Source of the DNA: Zea mays
Taxonomy: Eukaryota > Streptophyta > Magnoliopsida > Poales > Poaceae
Assembly: GCF_902167145.1 (NCBI RefSeq)
Contig: NW_023366838.1
Span: forward strand, 124,001-188,000
Length of the DNA stretch: 64,000 nucleotides
Direction of reading: 5' to 3'
In this document: positions 41,843-53,122 of the stretch, one piece after another
Numbering within the stretch: position 1 is the first letter of the stretch
Layout of the letters: each line of letters starts with the position of its first letter
The notes under the pieces: model-generated
What the model was told of the DNA's origin: nothing
The model's input: only the letters and a program-made list of their open reading frames with translations
Database searches by the model: none
Program-made: the position numbers and the translations under genes

Positions 41843-44508
41843 TCATACACCTCACCCCACATATGTTTCTTTGCCATAGATCACATTCTTGGATTTCTGG
41901 TGGAGACCATTTCTTGGTCAAAAATCCGTAGGTGTTAGCCCTCGGTATTATTGAAAATGATCGTTCATGGCTATTTTCGACAAAAATGGGGGTTGTGTGG
42001 CCATTGATCATCGACCAGAGGCTCGTACACCTCATCCCACATATGTTTCCTTGCCATATATGACATTCTTGGATTTTTGGTGGTGACGATTTCTTGGTAA
42101 AAAAATCCGTAGGTCTTAGCCTTCGGTATTATTGAAAATGGTCGTTCATGGCTATTTTCAACAAAAATGGGGGTTGTGTGGCCTTTGATCATCGACCTAG
42201 GGCTCATTCACCTCACCCCACATATGTTTCCTTAACATAGATCACATTCTTGGATTTCAGGTGGAGACGATTTCTTGGGAAAAAATCCGTACGTGTTAAC
42301 CTTCGGTATTATTGAAAATGTTCATTCATGGCTATTTTCGACAAAAAATGGGGGTTGTGTGGCCATTGATTATCGACCAGAGGCTCGTACACCTCACCCC
42401 ACATATGTTTCGTTGTTGTAGATCATATCCTTGGAATTATGGTGGAGACCATTTTTGGTCAAAAATTCGTAGGTGTTAGCCTTCAGTGTCATTGAAAATG
42501 GTCGTTCATAGCTATTTTCGACAAAAATGGGGGTTGTGTGGCCATTGATCATCAACCAGAGGCTCGTACACCTCACCCCACATATGTTTCCTTGCCAAAG
42601 ATCACATTCTTGGATTTATGGTGGAGACCATTTCTTGGTCAAAGATCCGTAGGTGTTAGCCTTCGGTATTATTGAAAATGGTTGTTCATGGCTATTTTCG
42701 ACAAAAATGGGGGTTGTGTTGCCATTGATCATCGACCAGAGGCTCATACACCTCACCCCAAATATGTTTCCTTGCCATAGATCGTATTCTTAGATTTCTA
42801 GTGGAGACCATTTCTTGGTCAAAAATCCGTAGGTGTTAGCCTTCACTATTATTGAAAATGGTCGTTCATGGCTATTTTCGACAAAAATGGGGGTTGTGTT
42901 GCCATTGATCATCGACTAGAGGCTCGTACACCTCATCCCACATAAGTTTCCTTGCCATAGATCGCATTTTGGGATTTCTAGTGGAAACCATTTCTTGGTC
43001 AAAAATCCGTAGGTGTTAGCCTTCGGTATTATTGGAAATTGTCGTTCATGGCTATTTTCGATAAAAATGGGGGTTGTGTGGCTATTGATCATCGACCAGA
43101 GGCTCGTACACCTCACCCCACATATGTTTCCTTGCCATAGATCACATTCTTGGATTTCTGGTGGAGACCATTTCTTGGTCAAAAATCCGTAGGTGTTAGC
43201 CCTCGGTATTATTGAAAATGGTCGTTCATGGCTATTTTTGACAAAAATGGGGGTTGTGTGGCCATTGATCATCGACCAGAGGCTTGTACACCTCATCCCA
43301 CATATGTTTCCTTGCCATAGATCACATTCTTGGATTTCTGGTGGAGACGATTTCTTAGTCAAAAATCCGTAGGTGTTAGCCTTCGGTATTATTGAAAATG
43401 GACGTTCATGGCTATTTTCGACAAAAATGGGGGTTGTGTGGCCATTGATTATCGACCAGAGGCTCGTACACCTCACCCCACATATGTTTCCTTGCCACAG
43501 ATCACATTCTTGGATTTCTGGTGGAGACGATTTCTTGGGCAAAAATCCGTACGTGTTAACCTTCGGTATTATTGAAAATGTTCATTCATGGCTATTTTCG
43601 ACAAAAAATGGGGGTTGTGTGGCCATTGATCATCGACCAGAGGCTCATACACCTCACCCCACATATGTTTCGTTGCCATAGATCAGATTCTTGGATTTAT
43701 GGTGGAGACCATTTATTGGTCAAAAATTTGTAGGTGTTAGCCTTCAGTGTCATTGAAAATGGTCGTTCATGGCTATTTTCGACAAAAATGGGGGTTGGGT
43801 GGCCATTGATCGTCGACCAGACGCTCGTACACCTCACCCCACATATGTTTCCTTGCCATAGATCACATTCTTGGATTTTGGTGGAGACCATTTCTTGGGC
43901 AAAAATCCAACCACATTCTTGGATTTATGGTGGAGACCATTTCTTGGTCAAAAATCCGTAGGTGTTAGCCTTAAGTGTCATTGAATATGGTCGTTCATTG
44001 CAATTTTTGACAAAAATGGGGGTTGTGTGGCCATTGGTTATCGACTAGAGGCTCGTACACCTCAACCCACATATGTTTCGTTGCCATAGATCACATTCTT
44101 GGATTTATGGCGGAGACCATTTCTTGGTCAAAAATTTGTAGGTGTTAGCCTTCAGTGTCATTGAAAATCGTCGTTCTTTGCTATTTTCGACAAAAATGGA
44201 GGTTGTGTGGCCATTGATCATCAACCAGAGGCTCGTACACCTCACCCCACATATGTTTCCTTGCCAAAGATCACATTCTTTGATTTATGGTGGAGACCAT
44301 TTCTTGGTCAAAGATCTGTAGGTGTTAGCCTTCGCTATTATTGAAAATGGTCGTTCATGGCTATTTTCGACAAAAAATGGGGGTTGTGTTGCCATTGATC
44401 ATCGACCAGAGGCTCGTACACCTCACCCCAAATATGTTTCCTTGCCATAGATCATATTCTTAGATTTCTAGTGGAGACCATTTCTTGGTCAAAAATCCGT
44501 AGGTGTTA

Positions 44509-44702
44509 GCCTTCGGTATTATTGAAAATGGTCGTTCATGGCTATTTTCGACAAAAATGGGGTTTGTGTGGCCATTGATCATCGACCAGAGGCTCATACA
44601 CCTCACCCCAAATATGAGCCTCTGGTCGATGATCAATGGCCACACAACCCCCATTTTTGTCAAGAATAGCCATGAACGACCATTTTCAATAATACCGAAG
44701 GC
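44509..44702. repeat. Hairpin: 90-bp inverted repeat with 14-bp loop inside knob180
   Basis: The left arm 44,509-44,598 and right arm 44,613-44,702 are reverse complements with about three mismatches, spaced by CACCTCACCCCAAA. The right arm is a lone plus-oriented half monomer in a minus array. The array returns to minus at GGCTTTTGGACAAAAATG. Confidence 0.9.
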
Positions 44703-45440
44703 TTTTGGACAAAAATGGGGGTTGTGCGGCCATTGATCATCGACCAGAGGCACGTACACTTCACCCAACGTATGTTTTCTAGCCATAGATCACATTCTTG
44801 GATTTTTGATGGAAACCATTTCTTGGTCAAAAATCCATAGGTGTTAGCCTTCGTTATTATTGAAAATGGTCGTTCATGCTATTTTCGACAAAAATGGGGG
44901 TTCTGTAGCCATTGATCATCGACCAGTTACTCGTACACCTCACCCCACATATGTTTCCTTGCCATAGGTCACATTCTTTGATTTCTGGTGGTGACCATTT
45001 CTTGGTCAAAAATTTGTAGCCTTTGGTATTATTGAAAATGGTCGTTCATGGCTATTTTCGACAAAAATGGGGGTCGTGTGGCCATTGATCATTGACCAGA
45101 GGCTCGTTCACCTCACCCCACATATGTTTCCTTGCCATAGATCATATTCTTGGTTTTCTGGTGGAGACCATTTCTTGGTCCAAAATCCGTAGGTGCTAGC
45201 CTTCAGTATTATTGAAAATGGTCGTTCATGGCTATTTTTGACAAAAATGGGGGTTGTGTGGCCATTGATCATTGACCAAAGGCTCGTTCACCTCACCCCA
45301 CATATGGTTCCTTGCCATATATCATATTCTTAGATTTCTGGTGGAGACCAGTTCTTGGTCAAAAATGCGTAGGTGTTTGCCTTCGGTATTATTGAAAATG
45401 ATCGTTCATGCTATTTTCAACAAAAATAGGTGTTGGGTGG
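44703..45440 (-). repeat. knob180 array, block 4 (short minus block after the hairpin)
   Basis: About four diverged minus-oriented monomers. One, near 45,012, has lost the GTGTTAGC segment. Divergence from the block 1-3 consensus rises sharply here, and small deletions such as TTCATGCTATTTTC (loss of GG) become common. Confidence 0.9.
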
Positions 45441-45446
45441 CCAAGA
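45435..45446. other. Orientation-switch junction, minus to plus (second)
   Basis: Minus GTTGGGTGGCCA runs straight into plus GGCCAAGAAAT. GGCCA is shared by both orientations. The plus side then repeats AAGAAATCCAAGAAATGG. Confidence 0.75.
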
Positions 45447-48400
45447 AATCCAAGAAATGGCCTCCACCAAAAATCCAAGAATGTGACCTATGGCAAGGAA
45501 ACTTATGTGGGGTCTAGTGTACGAGCCTGTGTTCGATGGTCAATGGCTACACAACCCCTTTTTTTGTCGAAAATAGCATCAACGACCATTTCCAATAATA
45601 CCGAAGGCAAACACCTACGGATTTTTGACCAATAAATTGTCTCGACCAAAAATCCAAAATGTGATCTATGGCATAGAAACATATGTGGGGTGAGGTGTAC
45701 GAGCCTCTGGTCGATGATTAATGATCACACAACACCTATTTTTTGTCGAAAATGGCATGAACGACCATTTTCAATAATACCCATGGCTAACACCTACGAA
45801 ATTTTGGCCAAGGATGTGATCTATGGAAAGAAAACATACATGGGGTGAGGTGTACGAGCCTCTGATCGATGATGAATGGCCACACAACTCCCATTTTTGT
45901 CGAAAATAGCATGAAGGACCATTTTCAATAATACCGAAGGCTAACACCAATGGATTTTTGGCCAAGAAATGGTCTCCACAAGAAAACCAAGAATGTGATC
46001 TATGGCAAGGAAACCTATGTGGGGTGAGGTGTAGGAGCCTCTAGTCGATGATCAAAGGCCACACAACCTTCATCTTTGCCGAAAATAGCCATTAAACGAC
46101 CATTTTCAATAATACCAAAGGCTAACACCTACGGGGTTTTTACCAAGAAATGATCTCCACCAAAAATCCAAGAATTTGATCTATGGCAAGGAAACATATG
46201 TGGGGTCAGGTGTATGAGCCTCTGGTCGATGATCAATGGCTACACAACCCCCATTTTTGTCCAAAATAGCAAGAACGAGAATTTTCAATAAAACCGAAGG
46301 CTAACACCTACAGATTTTTTACCAACAAATGGACCCCACCAGAAGTCCAAGAATGTGACCTATGGCAAGGAAACATATATGGGATCAGGTGTACGAGCCT
46401 CTGTTCGATGGTCAATGGCTACACAACCCCCATTTTGTCGAAAATAGAATGAACGACCGTTTTCAATAATACCGTAGGCTAACACCTTCGGATTTTTGTC
46501 TAAGAAATGGTCTCCACCAGAAATCTAAGAATGTGACCTATGACAAGGAAACATATGTGGGGTTAGGTGTACAAGCCTCTGGTCGATGATCAAGGGCCCC
46601 ACAACCCCCATTTTGTCGAAAATGGCCATGAAGAACCATTTTCAATAATACTGAAGGCTAACACCTAGGATTTTTACCAAGAAATGGTCTCCACCAGAAA
46701 TCCAAGAATGTGATCCACGGCAAGGAAACATATGTGGGTGAGGTGTACGAGCCTCTGGTTGATGATCAAAGGCCACACAACCCTTATTTTTTTCAAAAAT
46801 AGCATGAACGACCATTTTCAATAATATTGAAGGTTAACACCTACGGATTTTTGACCAAGAAATGGTCTTCAATAAAAATCCAGAATGTGATCTATGGCAA
46901 GGAAACATATGTGGGGTGAGGTGAACGAGCCTCTGGTCAATGATCAATGGCCACACAACACCCATTTTTGTCGAAAATAGCCATGAACGTCCATTTTCAA
47001 TAATACCGAAGGCTAACACCTTCAGATTTTTGACCAAGAAATGGTCTCCATAGAAATCGAAGAATGTGGCCTATGGCAAGGACACATAAGTGGGGTGAGG
47101 TATACGAGCCTCTAGTCGATGATGAATGGCCACACAACCCCATTTTTGTCAGAAATTGCTTTGAACGAGCATTTTCAATAATACCAAAGGCTAACACCTA
47201 CCGATTTTTGACCAAGAAATGGTTTCCGCCAGAAATCCAAGAATGTGAACTATGACAAGGAAACATATGTGGGATGAGGTGTACGAGAAACTGGTCGATG
47301 ATCAATGGCCACACAACCCCCATTTTTGTCGAAAATAGCATGCACGACCATTTTCAATAATACCTATAGATTTTTGGCCAAGAAATGGTCTCCACCCGAA
47401 AACCAAGAATGTGATCTATCACAAGGAAACATATGTGGGGTGAGGTGTACGAGCCTCTAATCGATGATCAATGGCCACACAACCTTCATTTTTGTCGAAA
47501 ATAGCCATGAGCAACCATTTCAATAATACCGAAGGCTAACACCTACGGATTTTTGACCAAGAAATGGTCTCCACCAAAAATACAAGAATGTGATCTATGG
47601 CCAGGAAACATATGTGGGGTCAGGTTTATGGGCCTCTGGTCGATGATCAATGATCACACAACCCCCATTTTTGTCCAAAATAGCATGAACGACCATTTTC
47701 AATAATACCGAAGGCTAACACCAAAGGATTTTTGACCAAGTAATGGCCTCCACCAGAAATCCAAGAATGTGAACTTTGGCAAGGAAACATATGTGGGGTG
47801 AGGTGTACAAGCCTCTGGTCAATGATCAATGGCCACACAACCCCCATTTTGGTCGAAAACAGCCATGAACAACCATTTTCAATAATACCGAAGGCTAATA
47901 CCTACGGATTTTTGACCAAGAAATGGTCTCCACCAAAAATCGAAGAATTTTATTCATGGCAAGGAAACATATGTGGTGTTAGATGTACGAGCCTTTGGTC
48001 GATGATAAGTGGCCTCACAATCCCCATTTTTCTCGAAAATAGCATGAACGACCATTTTCAATAATACCAAAGGATAACACCTACATATTTTTGACCAAGA
48101 TATGGTCTCCACTAGAAATGCAAGAATGTGATCTATGGAAAGGAAACATATGTGGGGTGGGTTGTATGAGCGTCTGGTCAATGATCAATGGCCACATAAC
48201 CCCCATTTTTGTCGAAAATAGCATTAACGAACAATTTCAATAATACTGAAGGCTAATACCTACAAACTTTTGACCAAGAAATGGTATCCACAAGAAATCC
48301 AAGAATGTGATTTATGGCAAGAAAACATATGTGGGGTGAGGTGTACGAGCCTCTGGTTGATGATCAATGGCCACACATCTCCCATTTTTGTCGAAAATAG

Positions 48401-49599
48401 CATGAAGGCCATTTTCAATAATACCGAAGACTAACACCAACGGATTTTCGGCCAAGAAATGGTCTCCACCAGAAACCAATAATGTGATCTATGGCAAGGA
48501 AACATATGTGGGTTGAGGTGTAGGAGCCTATAGTCAATGATCAATTGCCACACAACCTTCATTTTTGCCGTAAATAGCCATGAACGACCATTTCAATAAT
48601 ACCGAAGGCTAACACCTACGGATTTTTGACCAAGAAATGGTCTCCACCAAAAATCCAAGAATGTGATCTATGGCAAGCAAACATTTGTGGGGTCAGGTGT
48701 ATGAGCCTCTGGTCAATGATCAATGGCCACACAAACCCCATTTTTGTCCAAAATAGCAAGAACGAGCATTTTCAATAATACCAAAGGCTAACACCTACGG
48801 ATTTTTAACCAAGAAATGGTCTCCCCCAAAAATCCAAGAATTTTATCTATAGCAAGGAAACATATGTGGGGTGAGATGTACGAGCCTCTGGTCGATGATA
48901 AGTGGACCCACAATCCCCATTTTTCTCGAAAATAGCATGAACGACCATTTTCAATAATAACAAAGGCTAACACCTATAGATCATTGACCAAGATATGGTC
49001 ACCACCAGAAATGCAAGAATGTGATCTCTAGAAAGGAAACATATGTGGGGTGTGGTGTATGAGCCTCTGGTCGATGGTCAATGGCCACACAACCCCCATT
49101 CTTGTCAAAAATAGCATGAACGACCATTTTCAATAATACTGAAGGCTAACACCTACGGATTTTTGACAAAGAAACTGTCTCCACCAGATATATAAGAATG
49201 TGATCTATGGGAAGGAAACTTATGTGGGGTGAGGTCTACGAGCCTCTGGTTGATGATCAATGGCCACACAGCCATTATTTTTGCCGAAAATTGCATCAAC
49301 GGCCATTTTCAATAATGCTAAAGGCTAACATTATGGATTTTTGACCAATAAATTGTCTCCACCAAAAATCCAAAAATGTGATCTATGCCATAGAAACATA
49401 TGTGGGGTGAGGTGTACGAGCCTCTTGTCGATGATCAATGGCCACACAACCACTATTTTTGTCGAAAATGGCATGAACGACCATTTTCAATAATACCGAA
49501 GGCTAACACCTATGGATTTTTTACCAAGAAATGGTCTCCACTAGAAATCCAAGAATGTGATCTATGGCAATGAAACATATGTGGGGCCAGGTGTATGAG
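45441..49599 (+). repeat. knob180 array, block 5 (plus, diverged), left of the retrotransposon
   Basis: About 23 plus-oriented monomers. Most carry the one-base-shorter form AAAATAGCATGAACGACC instead of AAAATAGCCATGAACGACC, together with many private substitutions. This is an older or different subfamily compared with blocks 1-3. The array is broken at 49,600 by the LTR element and resumes at 56,973. Confidence 0.93.
49595..49599. repeat. Target-site duplication, left copy (ATGAG)
   Basis: ATGAG directly precedes the 5' LTR and recurs at 56,973-56,977 directly after the 3' LTR. Five bases is the usual length for Ty3/gypsy integration. The sequence is part of a knob180 monomer (AGGTGTATGAGCC), so the element integrated into the satellite. 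Confidence 0.97.
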
Positions 49600-50268
49600 T
49601 GTTGGGGGCCTTCGGCTTCCGAAGGTCCTCAAAAACAAGATTTAACAGTGTTTCTGGAGTATAATGTGTGAACAGGTATCTTCGGACTCGAGTCGATATC
49701 ACAGTAGGAGAAGCCCAAATAATACGAAGGTTGATACAGCGCCGAAGATGTAAGCAGGAAAGCTTCGGCGTGGTAGCAGAAAAGGAAACCGACTTAAAGA
49801 TGAAAAGGCTATTCAGACCTCGGTGGATTACTATAGAATTACTACCAAATGTAAAGGGCATGGATGTAATTTTATATGGGCTGTGTCCCGTGCCTATAAA
49901 TAGGTGAACAGTACCCCCGTACTGCTCACGCTGACTTGGCATTTGCTTTTGCGTCACGCTTGTACTTTCGCCTCCTTTCAAGCCGAAGGTACATTTGTAA
50001 TTTGATATTATTTCTACTTTTCTATAATAATAATACAGAAATGAGTTCATAATAATACATAATGGTTTATGCTATCTTTTGTGTCTCATATGATTCCTTC
50101 TTCATTATTATATGTTGAATTTATGAAGGTATGTCCTTCATAACCTTCGTCCGAAAATCATTATGTCCTAAGGGAAATAATGCTTCGAAGGACGAAGGAC
50201 TTTAACGTTTAACATTTCTTGTGTTGCCTTGTTCTTAATTCATAGCATTTGAGAACAAGTCCCCAACA
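49600..50268 (+). repeat. 5' LTR
   Basis: 669 bp, TG...CA termini, same length as the 3' LTR at a constant offset of 6,704. Six substitutions separate the two copies (three in the stretch around 49,738-49,755, one near 49,913, two near 50,037-50,047) and I see no indel. The start contains a self-complementary GGCCTTCGGCTTCCGAAGGTCC-like hairpin. Confidence 0.97.
49895..49902 (+). promoter_or_regulatory. TATA box of the 5' LTR
   Basis: TATAAATA in the context GTGCCTATAAATAGGTG, the only good TATA match in the LTR. Transcription of the element would start about 30 bp downstream, which would put the U3/R border near 49,925-49,935. Confidence 0.75.
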
Positions 50269-50269
50269 T

Positions 50270-50286
50270 TGGCGCCCACCTCCGGT
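50270..50286 (+). other. Primer-binding site
   Basis: TGGCGCCCACCTCCGG begins one base after the 5' LTR end. The TGGCGCC start fits the CCA-ending 3' end of a tRNA (GGTGGGCGCCA). I do not assign the tRNA species. It is not the initiator-Met type TGGTATCAGAGC. Confidence 0.75.
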
Positions 50287-50342
50287 GAACTCACTTCCAC
50301 TCTTTGAGTTTTGAACACCTTCGGCGATCATAAACCTTCGCT

Positions 50343-51860
50343 ATGGCGCCGAAGAAAGCTTCAGCAACTGGGGCTGCAGCTCTGCAACCGCTAGACCCCA
50401 ATCAGGAGACTCTCTCCCTTCGGGAGGCCCGAAGCCAGAAGAGGAAGGCTGTCAGCCCGACACTGCCAGAGGATGAGCTAGACCAAGAAATCAGAGACAT
50501 GGAGATGCTTCATCAACAGGTGCAGAGGAAGAAGGAAAAGATGGCCAGGCTAGCTGAACTGCAAAGGCAGATAGACGAAGCCTCTGAAGAAGTTCGTCAT
50601 CTTACTCAGGATGAGCAGAACCGAAGGCCTCAGAATAAAGACCTTCATCAGGAGGGTTTCCTCAACGAAGATGACTGGTATGAGAATTTTCACCATGGAA
50701 ATTTTGCTTTTGATGATGCTTCTGCTCTGTCCGCTGAGCTGCAGGCTACACCTTGGCCTTCGTCCTACAAGCCGCCTCAGCTTCCCATATTCGACGGCCA
50801 TTCAGACCCGAAGCAGTTTTTGATGAGCTACGAAGCAACAGTATCTTCATATGGTGGCAATACTGCAGTCATGGCAAAATCTTTTGTTATGGCTGTCAGG
50901 AGTGTTGCTCAAACCTGGTATTCCTCCCTTCGGCCAGGAACGATCACTTCATGGAAAAAGCTGAAGGACATGTTGTTAACCAGCTTCCAAGGGTTTCAGA
51001 CGAAGCCGGTCACTGCTCAAGCTCTATTCCAGTGCACCCAGGATCACGAAGAATACCTTCAGGCGTATGTCCGGAGGTTCTTGCGTTTGAGGGCACAGGC
51101 ACCAACAGTGCCCAATGAAATTGTCATTGAGGCCATGATCAAGGGACTTCGGCCAGGACCTTCAGCTCAGTACTTTGCTAGGAAGCCTCCTCAAACTTTG
51201 GAGAAGCTGCTCCAGAAGATGGACGAGTATATTCGTGCCGACAATGATTTTCGTCAAAGAAGGGAGGAGGCTTTCATGTTTTCTGAAATGACCAGGGGCT
51301 TCGGAGGAAGATTTTATCCGAGGCATGTTAGGTCAATTCACAACTCTACTCAAAATGATGATAAGGGAAGTCAGCAGCAAAGGCCACAGTGCTCCTCACA
51401 GGCTTCGGGGCAACAGCAAAGCTCCTTCCGGCCGCCAGCTCCAAGAGGCAGAGGCGCCAGGGGCTTCGGCGGAAGGTTTGGAGATCAACCAAGGAGAATA
51501 TTTTGCTTGTTCTGTGGTGAAAACAAGGGCCATACCACCAGGATGTGCCATGTTACCATCCAGAAGCAAAAGGAGATAGCCGAAGCTGCAGCACAACAGG
51601 CTCAGCCGAAGCAAATCATGCACACTGCTTCGTATCATTCGCCTTACATCCCAGAATATGTAGGCAACCACCCTGCAGTTTCTGTTGCTTCGGCGAGTCA
51701 ACCTCAAGCTTCCTGGCAACAGCCTCCGCCTCCACCACCGCTGCAACAAGGCCAGCAGCCAGAAGGGGGCCAATATGCTCAACACCAAAGGGACTTCAGA
51801 GAACAGTCCGAAGCTCGCACAGTCAATAGCACTGTGCCAGAGTCGAAGCACATCTATTGA
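50343..51860 (+). CDS. gag: Gag polyprotein of the LTR retrotransposon
   Basis: Intact 505-codon frame starting at the first ATG after the primer-binding site (leader of about 74 nt). Gag forms the cytoplasmic virus-like particle that packages the element's RNA. Visible order: a basic N-terminus; a charged coiled coil at about residues 45-90; a plant retrotransposon gag (Retrotrans_gag-like) core at about 170-300, with AQTWYSSL, SWKKLKDMLLTSF and YLQAYVRRFLRLR; a Gly/Arg/Gln-rich linker (RGRGARGFGGRFG); one zinc knuckle at 388-402 (CLFC...GHTTRMC); then a long Gln/Pro-rich tail ending at TGA. The knuckle spacing is CX2CX5HX4C, one residue longer than the classic form. The frame has no protease after it. 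An AATAAA 53 bp past the stop could end a short gag-only transcript. The product is confidently Gag; its family is less certain. Confidence 0.93.
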   Translation: MAPKKASATGAAALQPLDPNQETLSLREARSQKRKAVSPTLPEDELDQEIRDMEMLHQQVQRKKEKMARLAELQRQIDEASEEVRHLTQDEQNRRPQNKDLHQEGFLNEDDWYENFHHGNFAFDDASALSAELQATPWPSSYKPPQLPIFDGHSDPKQFLMSYEATVSSYGGNTAVMAKSFVMAVRSVAQTWYSSLRPGTITSWKKLKDMLLTSFQGFQTKPVTAQALFQCTQDHEEYLQAYVRRFLRLRAQAPTVPNEIVIEAMIKGLRPGPSAQYFARKPPQTLEKLLQKMDEYIRADNDFRQRREEAFMFSEMTRGFGGRFYPRHVRSIHNSTQNDDKGSQQQRPQCSSQASGQQQSSFRPPAPRGRGARGFGGRFGDQPRRIFCLFCGENKGHTTRMCHVTIQKQKEIAEAAAQQAQPKQIMHTASYHSPYIPEYVGNHPAVSVASASQPQASWQQPPPPPPLQQGQQPEGGQYAQHQRDFREQSEARTVNSTVPESKHIY

Positions 51861-51912
51861 CAAATATCCTACCTTGATAGTAGTCTTTTCCATTCAGTTT
51901 TATTTTCTATGT

Positions 51913-51918
51913 AATAAA
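51913..51918 (+). terminator. Possible internal polyadenylation signal after gag
   Basis: AATAAA in GTAATAAAGGAC lies 53 bp after the gag stop codon and is followed by a T-rich stretch. It could end a gag mRNA before the convergent antisense gene. This rests on the motif alone. Confidence 0.3.
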
Positions 51919-52172
51919 GGACATTTTTTAAATTTCATGTAATAGTTTCGTTGTTTGCCACAAGGAAAATATATTTTCTCCACAGGCTTAAGTTGTTGAA
52001 GCTTAAAGATTTGCGATAACAAGGAGGACCTTCGAATTATCAAAAATTCTTCGAAGCAACAAAAAGTCGTTCTAAGGAACGCAGAGTAAGTTTGCTGAAG
52101 TTACAAAAAGCCGTTCCAAAGGGAGCGCAGTGTAAGTTTTCTGCTCCAAAGTCGTTCCAAAGGGAATGCAGA

Positions 52173-52370
52173 GCTTACAGCGAAAAATAAACGCTGATAC
52201 CGCCTAAGTAAAAGGCGAAGCGCGAAAAGTCAACGCGAATACCGCTGAAAGTAAAAGGCGAAGAAGCTCCTAAGGGAGGCTTACAGCGAAAAATAAACGC
52301 TGATTCCGCTGAAGTAAAAGGCGAAGAAGCTCCTAAGGGAGGCTTACAGCGAAAAGTCAACGCTGATTTA
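52173..52370. repeat. 63-bp tandem repeat in the element's internal spacer
   Basis: Units begin GCTTACAGCGAAAA at 52,173, 52,279 and 52,342. The last two starts are exactly 63 bp apart. The first unit carries an extra partial copy (GCGCGAAAAGTCAACGCG). Each unit has CCGCTGAAGTAAAAGGCG and GCTCCTAAGGGAG. Confidence 0.8.
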
Positions 52371-52850
52371 AAAAGATTATGTGTTTTATTACAGGGATGT
52401 GCGTGTATCTTCGGAATAAATACCATTTTACATAGCATAACATCATCACATCATTTCGCATGGCATAAGCATCATACATCATGCTGCATATGGCACAAGA
52501 AGGGGACACAATATCGATCTTCAGAAGAATGTTTTGAAAAAGGGGAAAATCATGCTAAGTCACAAGGAGATACACTATTGATCTTCGGAAGTGTAGCTTC
52601 GGAAAATATCTTCACGAAGCTTGGATATTCTTCATCAGAACACTACGGATATTGTTGTGATAAATGAAAATTCTTCTTCACGAAGCATGAAAAGAAGGGA
52701 AGGTGTTTTTTCGTCAAAGACTCAAAAACGGTACGTATGTAAAATTTCATGCATCGTAAAGAATTGAACCATAAAAAAAAGACAAGTATATTACATTCAG
52801 GATTACAAGATATTATACATATTATATTTCAGATGTTTTTACAATAGCAC

Positions 52851-53013
52851 CTAGTCTTCCCTAAGTACTACTTCCGCAGCTTCATTCAGGAGTTGATTAA
52901 CAACTTGATCCATGATAGCTTCAGCCATCTTTTTAATTTCATCGTCATCTTTCGGGGGAGGGCCCGGAGACGCTTTAGTAGGATCTGAGGGAGGACAGGA
53001 TACAGCTACATTG
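52851..53013 (-). CDS. Exon 3 of the antisense gene (C-terminus)
   Basis: A 163-bp open segment ending in TAG encodes a Pro-rich linker (SPGPPPKDDDE) followed by a likely amphipathic helix (MAEAIMDQVVNQLL). It has no ATG of its own suited to a start and is preceded by an AG acceptor (TTTGTAATAG). Phase and amino-acid style fit continuation from exon 2 through a GC-AG intron. It is too short to be noticed as a standalone frame. Confidence 0.6.
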
Positions 53014-53088
53014 CTATTACAAATTGCGAACGAAGTTTAAAATCAAAAATTACAACACAATAAAAACCATTAGTTAATATCTATTTGC
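53014..53088 (-). other. Proposed intron 2 of the antisense gene (75 bp, GC-AG)
   Basis: On the minus strand it starts GCAAATAGATATTAAC after AAGG and ends TTTGTAATAG. It contains in-frame stops and an AT-rich core. Removing it joins exon 2 and exon 3 in frame, provided exon 2 is read in the frame after the 53,212-53,219 shift. The donor is GC instead of GT, either a true GC-AG intron or a mutated GT. Confidence 0.5.
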
Positions 53089-53122
53089 CCTTCGGGCTCT
53101 GCGCTTTTCTCAGCAGCCTCTA

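Larger units (their letters stand above)
28312..44612 (-). repeat. knob180 satellite array, block 3 (minus orientation)
   Basis: About 90 monomers in minus orientation. The block is dominated by multi-monomer segmental duplications: a 2.16-kb unit (from ~29,446), a 0.9-kb unit (from ~33,930) and a 3.15-kb unit (35,540-41,842). Several monomers are cut to about 49 bp, recognisable by the join AAAATCCGATCACATTCTT near 36,519, 38,184, 39,671 and 41,338 (a variant of it near 43,907). No gene is seen. Confidence 0.95.
51861..52850. other. Non-coding spacer between gag and the antisense gene
   Basis: Here an autonomous relative would carry pol. I see no protease, reverse transcriptase or integrase motif in any frame. 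The stretch holds imperfect short repeats: GTCGTTCCAAAGGGAATGCAG-type units at about 52,066-52,172 and a 63-bp tandem repeat at 52,173-52,370. The remainder is AT-rich with scattered CTTCGGAA words and has no recognisable function. A minus-strand AATAAA at 52,385-52,390 could serve the antisense gene. Confidence 0.7.

Noticed and set aside
49668..49907. 79-codon plus frame inside the LTR
   Set aside because: It overlaps the LTR TATA region, lies upstream of the transcription start and has no domain.
49562..50050. 162-codon minus frame in the 5' LTR (152-codon version at 56,284-56,742)
   Set aside because: It is present only because the LTR is. It covers U3 and R antisense and has no recognisable domain. 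Its end runs into the satellite in one copy, which a real gene would not share.
51396..51893. 165-codon minus frame opposite gag
   Set aside because: Shadow of the gag frame. Gag has the domain evidence, and this frame has none.
52175..52438. 87-codon minus frame with repeated FRCKPPLGASSPF blocks
   Set aside because: It is simply the 63-bp tandem repeat translated (63 is divisible by three). The repeat irregularities are not frame-preserving throughout.
51861..52850. Remnant of pol
   Set aside because: No frame shows protease, reverse transcriptase or integrase motifs. The stretch is short repeats and AT-rich sequence.
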